Of a stretch of DNA of 9,088 nt, positions 6,309-9,088 are shown piece after piece (position 1 is the stretch's first letter; each line of letters opens with the position of its first letter). A program made the position numbers and the translations under genes. This DNA comes from Solobacterium sp. GTDB taxonomy: Bacteria > Bacillota_I > Bacilli_A > Erysipelotrichales > Erysipelotrichaceae. The stretch spans positions 1 through 9,088 of the forward strand of contig JAFWEA010000222.1 in NCBI GenBank assembly GCA_017543005.1, given 5' to 3'. The notes beneath the pieces are model-generated. The model saw nothing but the letters and a program-made list of their open reading frames with translations, ran no database searches and was not told where the DNA came from.

Positions 6309-7853
6309 CAGCGGGATGTTGCCGTGCTTCTTCAGCGGCTTGCTGACCCGCTTGCCCTGCAGCGATTCAAAGGCCGAGATCAGATACTTTCTGGATTCAT
6401 GCGGCATGATGACATCATCCACATAACCGCGGGAAGCGGCGATATACGGATTCATCATGGTGTCCTGATATTCCTTGATCCGGGCTTTTCTTTCTTCTGC
6501 CGGATCCTCGGCATTCTTGATTGCTCTGGAGAAAATGATGTTGGCTGCACCCTCGGCACCCATGACGGCAATTTCGGTATCCGGCCAGGCGTAGACGAAG
6601 TCAGCGCCCAGGTGCTTGGAGCACATGCCGATGTAGGCACCGCCGTAGGCCTTGCGGGTGATCAGCGTGACCTTCGGTACGGAAGCTTCACTGTACGCAA
6701 ACAGCATCTTGGCACCGTGCCGGATGATGCCGCCGTGTTCCTGGGCTGTGCCCGGCAGGAAGCCCGGGACATCTTCCAGGGTCAGCAGCGGGATATTGAA
6801 GGCATCACAGGTCCGGATGAAGCGGCTGGCCTTGTCACTGGAGTTGATGTCCAGAACGCCGGCCATGGCCTTCGGCTGGGATGCGATGACACCGATGCTG
6901 CGGCCGTTGAGACGGATGTAGCCGGTGATGATATTCGGTGCGAAGTATCTCTGGTATTCGAAGAATTCACCGTTGTCAGCGAGAGAACGGATGATTTCAT
7001 ACATGTCGTATGCCTTGTTCGGATTCTCCGGAACGATCGAGTCGAGCGCTTCGTCTTCCCGGTTCAGATCATCTGTGCAGGCATACTGCGGAGCTGTTTC
7101 GTTGTTGTTCTGCGGCAGGAAGGTCAGCAGGGTGCGGATTTCCTGCAGGCAGGCATCTTCATCGGCACAGGCGAAGTGCGCGCAGCCGGAGATGCTGTTG
7201 TGGGCCATGGCGCCGCCGAGGGCTTCCGCGGTAACTTCTTCACCGGTAACGGCCTTGATGACCTGCGGGCCGGTAATGAACATTTCACCGGTGCCCTGCA
7301 CCATGAAGATGAAGTCGGTGATGGCCGGGGAATAGACGGCACCGCCGGCACACGGGCCCATGATGACGGAGATCTGCGGGATGACACCGCTCGCCATCGT
7401 GTTGTTGTAGAAGATGCGGCCATAGCCGGCCAGGGCGTCGACGCCTTCCTGGATTCTGGCCCCGCCGGAGTCGTTGATGCTGATCATCGGGCAGCCGACC
7501 TTCATGGCAGCTTCCTGGGCTGCTGCGATCTTCTGGGCGTGCATTTCACCCAGCGAGCCGCCGATGACCGTGAAGTCCTGGGCGGACGCATAGGCCATGC
7601 GGCCGTTGATCAGGCCGTAGCCGGTTACGACACCGTCACCGGCTGCCTCTTTCTTTTCCATGCCGAAGTTGACGCAGCGGTGCTGCACAAACAGGCCGGT
7701 TTCGACAAAGGTGTCCAGATCGAACAGTCTTTCCAGGCGTTCACGGGCTGTGTACTTGCCCTGGCTGTGCTGTCTGTCGATGGCCTTTTCACCGCCGCCC
7801 AGACGCAGCTTTGCTTTCCGATCCAGCATTTCCTGCTGTTTAACAGTGGTCAT
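6306..7853 (-). CDS. mmdA: Biotin-dependent acyl-CoA carboxyltransferase subunit (MmdA/PCCB type)
   Basis: This cytoplasmic subunit moves the carboxyl group of a malonyl- or methylmalonyl-type CoA thioester onto biotin of the carrier subunit. The 515-residue product is the full two-crotonase-fold form: N-domain about 1-260, C-domain about 261-515. Visible signatures are SGGARIQEG (129-137) and GPCAGGAVYSPA (166-177) in the first half, and DVPGFLPGTAQEHGGIIRHGA (361-381), RKAYGGAYIGM (400-410) and AVMGAEGAANI (429-439) in the second. Residue 408 is Ile in the position that is Asp in propionyl-specific PccB and Ile in an acetyl/propionyl-accepting AccB of Streptomyces, so an unbranched malonyl-CoA substrate is plausible. 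It starts 11 bases after the mdcA-like gene with AGGAGA as ribosome-binding site. The gene order that follows (D, C, B) matches sodium-pumping methylmalonyl-CoA decarboxylases. Family membership is certain, but the substrate is inferred from the neighbour upstream. Confidence 0.93.
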   Translation of the reverse strand: MTTVKQQEMLDRKAKLRLGGGEKAIDRQHSQGKYTARERLERLFDLDTFVETGLFVQHRCVNFGMEKKEAAGDGVVTGYGLINGRMAYASAQDFTVIGGSLGEMHAQKIAAAQEAAMKVGCPMISINDSGGARIQEGVDALAGYGRIFYNNTMASGVIPQISVIMGPCAGGAVYSPAITDFIFMVQGTGEMFITGPQVIKAVTGEEVTAEALGGAMAHNSISGCAHFACADEDACLQEIRTLLTFLPQNNNETAPQYACTDDLNREDEALDSIVPENPNKAYDMYEIIRSLADNGEFFEYQRYFAPNIITGYIRLNGRSIGVIASQPKAMAGVLDINSSDKASRFIRTCDAFNIPLLTLEDVPGFLPGTAQEHGGIIRHGAKMLFAYSEASVPKVTLITRKAYGGAYIGMCSKHLGADFVYAWPDTEIAVMGAEGAANIIFSRAIKNAEDPAEERKARIKEYQDTMMNPYIAASRGYVDDVIMPHESRKYLISAFESLQGKRVSKPLKKHGNIPL

Positions 7854-7860
7854 AGATTCT

Positions 7861-7867
7861 TCTCCTA
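7861..7867 (-). promoter_or_regulatory. Stop codon merged with the Shine-Dalgarno of mmdA
   Basis: The TAG stop of the mdcA-like gene (7867-7865) overlaps AGGAGA, which stands 7 bases before the mmdA ATG. The mdcA-like gene is thereby tied to the carboxyltransferase in one translational chain, which supports a shared pathway. Confidence 0.78.
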
Positions 7868-9088
7868 TTTCTTAAAGCTTGCCGGCACTTCATACAGTCC
7901 GCCGGAGATTTCTGCGAGTTCATCGAGGGTCTTGGCAGCCAGCAGGTCTCTGTTGGCCCGGCTGCGGTCGATATCCAGGTCTTCCGGATAGGCAACCATG
8001 CCGGCCTTTCTGAGCGCATCGATATCACCCTTGGTCAGTCTGTCGCCCAGCGGCGTGCCCTGCGAAACGGCGCCCATCAGGCGGCCTCTTTCTTCCGCGT
8101 TCTTTGCCATGTACAGGTAGGCGATACCCTGTTCGGTAACGACGTGGGTTACGTCTTCGCCATACATCATGACCGGTACGGAATCCATGCCGGCATCCCG
8201 GCCGATCTTAACCGCATCCAGTTCAGGCACGAAGGCCGGACCGAACTTGGAAGAGCTCTTGACCATCTGGACAACCAGCTTGCGGCCGGAGATCATCGAA
8301 CCGTTGCCCGGGGCCATATCCTTCCAGGCCTGGGTGACGTGTCTTCTGCCGCCGGACATGTTGCCCATGTTCGGAGCGCCGCCATAACCGGACAGTCTGC
8401 CGTTGGTAACGGTGGAAGAGTTGCCCGCGTAGTCCATCTGCAGCGTGCCGCCGAGGAACAGATCCATGCCGTACAGACCCGCAACCTGTGCCAGGGCCCG
8501 GTTGGAACGCAGCGAACCGTCCTTGCCGGTGAAGAAGATATCCGGTCTTGCGGCCGCGTACTTCTCCATGCCGACTTCACCGCCGAAGGCACATACCTGC
8601 TTGACCCAGCCGTCTTCAATTGCCGGAATCAGGGTCGGATGCGGATTCAGCACCCAGTGTGTGCAGATCTTGCCCTTCAGGCCCAGTTCGTTGCCGTATG
8701 TCGGCAGCAGCAGTTCAATGGCACAGCCGTTGTAGCCGATGCCGTGGTTCAGCGACATGACATGGTGCTTGGCATAGATGCCCTTGATGACCATCATGCC
8801 CATCAGGATGTGCGCATCCTGGATCTTGGCCGGGTCTCTGGTGAACAGCGGCACCATCGGGTACGGCTGGTCAGCCTTGACGATATAGTCGATCCAGTCA
8901 CCCGGGATATCCACCCGCGGCAGATCTTCTGTTTCGACGATTTCATTGACCTGCACGATGACGATGCCGTTCTTGAAGGCAGCCGCTTCGGCAATGGTCG
9001 GTGTTTCTTCGGTGTTGTGGCCGGTGAACAGGTTGCCGTGCCGGTCAGCCTTGTCCGCAGCCAGCAGGACCACATTCGGGGTCAGGTC
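7865..9088 (-). CDS. mdcA: MdcA-like malonate CoA/ACP-transferase, alpha subunit (partial, start outside window)
   Basis: The frame is open to the right edge (first visible residues DLTPN) and shows 407 residues. From the family length of about 550, some 140 N-terminal residues are missing. The protein closely resembles the alpha subunit of malonate decarboxylase, which swaps malonate for the acetyl group on a CoA-type thioester. Telling segments are NEIVETEDLPRVDIPGDWIDY, PLFTRDP, SLNHGIGYNGCAIELLLPTYG, LKGKICTHWVLNPHPTLIPAIE, ARPDIFFTGKDGSLRSNRA, GRLSGYGGAPNMG followed by GGRRH, and a CoA-transferase-like TEQGIAYLY near the C-terminus. The GTG at 9073-9071 is internal and not the start, because the homologous sequence continues upstream. 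In known systems this protein works with an ACP carrying a CoA-derived arm. Here the next gene is a CoA-type carboxyltransferase, so free CoA may be the carrier. Assignment to the MdcA family is strong. The use of CoA instead of ACP is inference. Confidence 0.92.
   Translation of the reverse strand, partial: DLTPNVVLLAADKADRHGNLFTGHNTEETPTIAEAAAFKNGIVIVQVNEIVETEDLPRVDIPGDWIDYIVKADQPYPMVPLFTRDPAKIQDAHILMGMMVIKGIYAKHHVMSLNHGIGYNGCAIELLLPTYGNELGLKGKICTHWVLNPHPTLIPAIEDGWVKQVCAFGGEVGMEKYAAARPDIFFTGKDGSLRSNRALAQVAGLYGMDLFLGGTLQMDYAGNSSTVTNGRLSGYGGAPNMGNMSGGRRHVTQAWKDMAPGNGSMISGRKLVVQMVKSSSKFGPAFVPELDAVKIGRDAGMDSVPVMMYGEDVTHVVTEQGIAYLYMAKNAEERGRLMGAVSQGTPLGDRLTKGDIDALRKAGMVAYPEDLDIDRSRANRDLLAAKTLDELAEISGGLYEVPASFKK

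Noticed and set aside
6324..7991. A 555-codon open frame on the plus strand opposite mmdA
   Set aside because: It is the complement of a clear acyl-CoA carboxyltransferase gene, has no family features, and arises from the biased codon use of the true gene.
9071..9073. GTG as the start codon of the mdcA-like gene
   Set aside because: The frame continues to the window edge with residues (DLTPN) that match the interior of the MdcA family, so the true start is outside.

Overview
The window looks like the chromosome of an anaerobic, fermentative bacterium, most likely a member of the Bacillota (Firmicutes). The reasons are strong AGGAGG-type ribosome-binding sites, compact operons closed by hairpin-plus-T-run terminators, and a biotin-dependent sodium-pump decarboxylase, a typical energy-conserving machine of anaerobes. 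Coding DNA is GC-rich, with a heavy preference for CCG (Pro) and CTG (Leu), and intergenic DNA is AT-rich. The genus cannot be fixed from the sequence alone. No mobile element, RNA gene or CRISPR array is visible.

Layout, left to right. Positions 1-139 hold the last 45 codons of an unidentified plus-strand gene, closed by a terminator (144-170). An AT-rich promoter region with several TGCAT dyads and a leader hairpin follows. A two-gene plus-strand operon comes next: an M20 zinc exopeptidase or amidohydrolase (431-1609) and a YfcC/DcuC-family carboxylate or peptide carrier (1644-3011), ended by a strong terminator (3041-3079). A second AT-rich region with a related TGCAT dyad precedes a LysR-family regulator (3281-4189). 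Two back-to-back hairpins (4199-4260) separate this gene from a convergent minus-strand operon that fills the rest of the window.

The minus-strand operon, in transcription order, reads: mdcA-like malonate CoA/ACP-transferase (9088-7865, 5' end outside the window), mmdA-type carboxyltransferase, OadG/MmdD-type small membrane subunit, biotin carrier MmdC, and membrane carboxybiotin decarboxylase MmdB/OadB. The last four follow the mmdA-D-C-B order of known sodium-pumping methylmalonyl-CoA decarboxylases. The gene in front encodes the alpha subunit normally found in ACP-dependent malonate decarboxylases. Three of the four junctions place the stop codon inside the next Shine-Dalgarno sequence, so the subunits are probably translationally coupled.

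The most interesting reading is a hybrid malonate-fermenting sodium pump. The MdcA-like protein would exchange malonate for the acetyl group of acetyl-CoA, giving malonyl-CoA and acetate. MmdA would move the carboxyl group of malonyl-CoA to biotin on MmdC and regenerate acetyl-CoA. MmdB, held by MmdD, would decarboxylate carboxybiotin while exporting sodium. No ACP or MdcD/MdcE-type (or MadC/MadD-type) subunit lies between mdcA and mmdA, although genes beyond position 9088 cannot be seen. The M20-carrier pair probably imports and hydrolyses an N-acyl or peptide-like compound, and the adjacent LysR protein is its best regulatory candidate. A regulatory link to the decarboxylase operon is possible but unproven.
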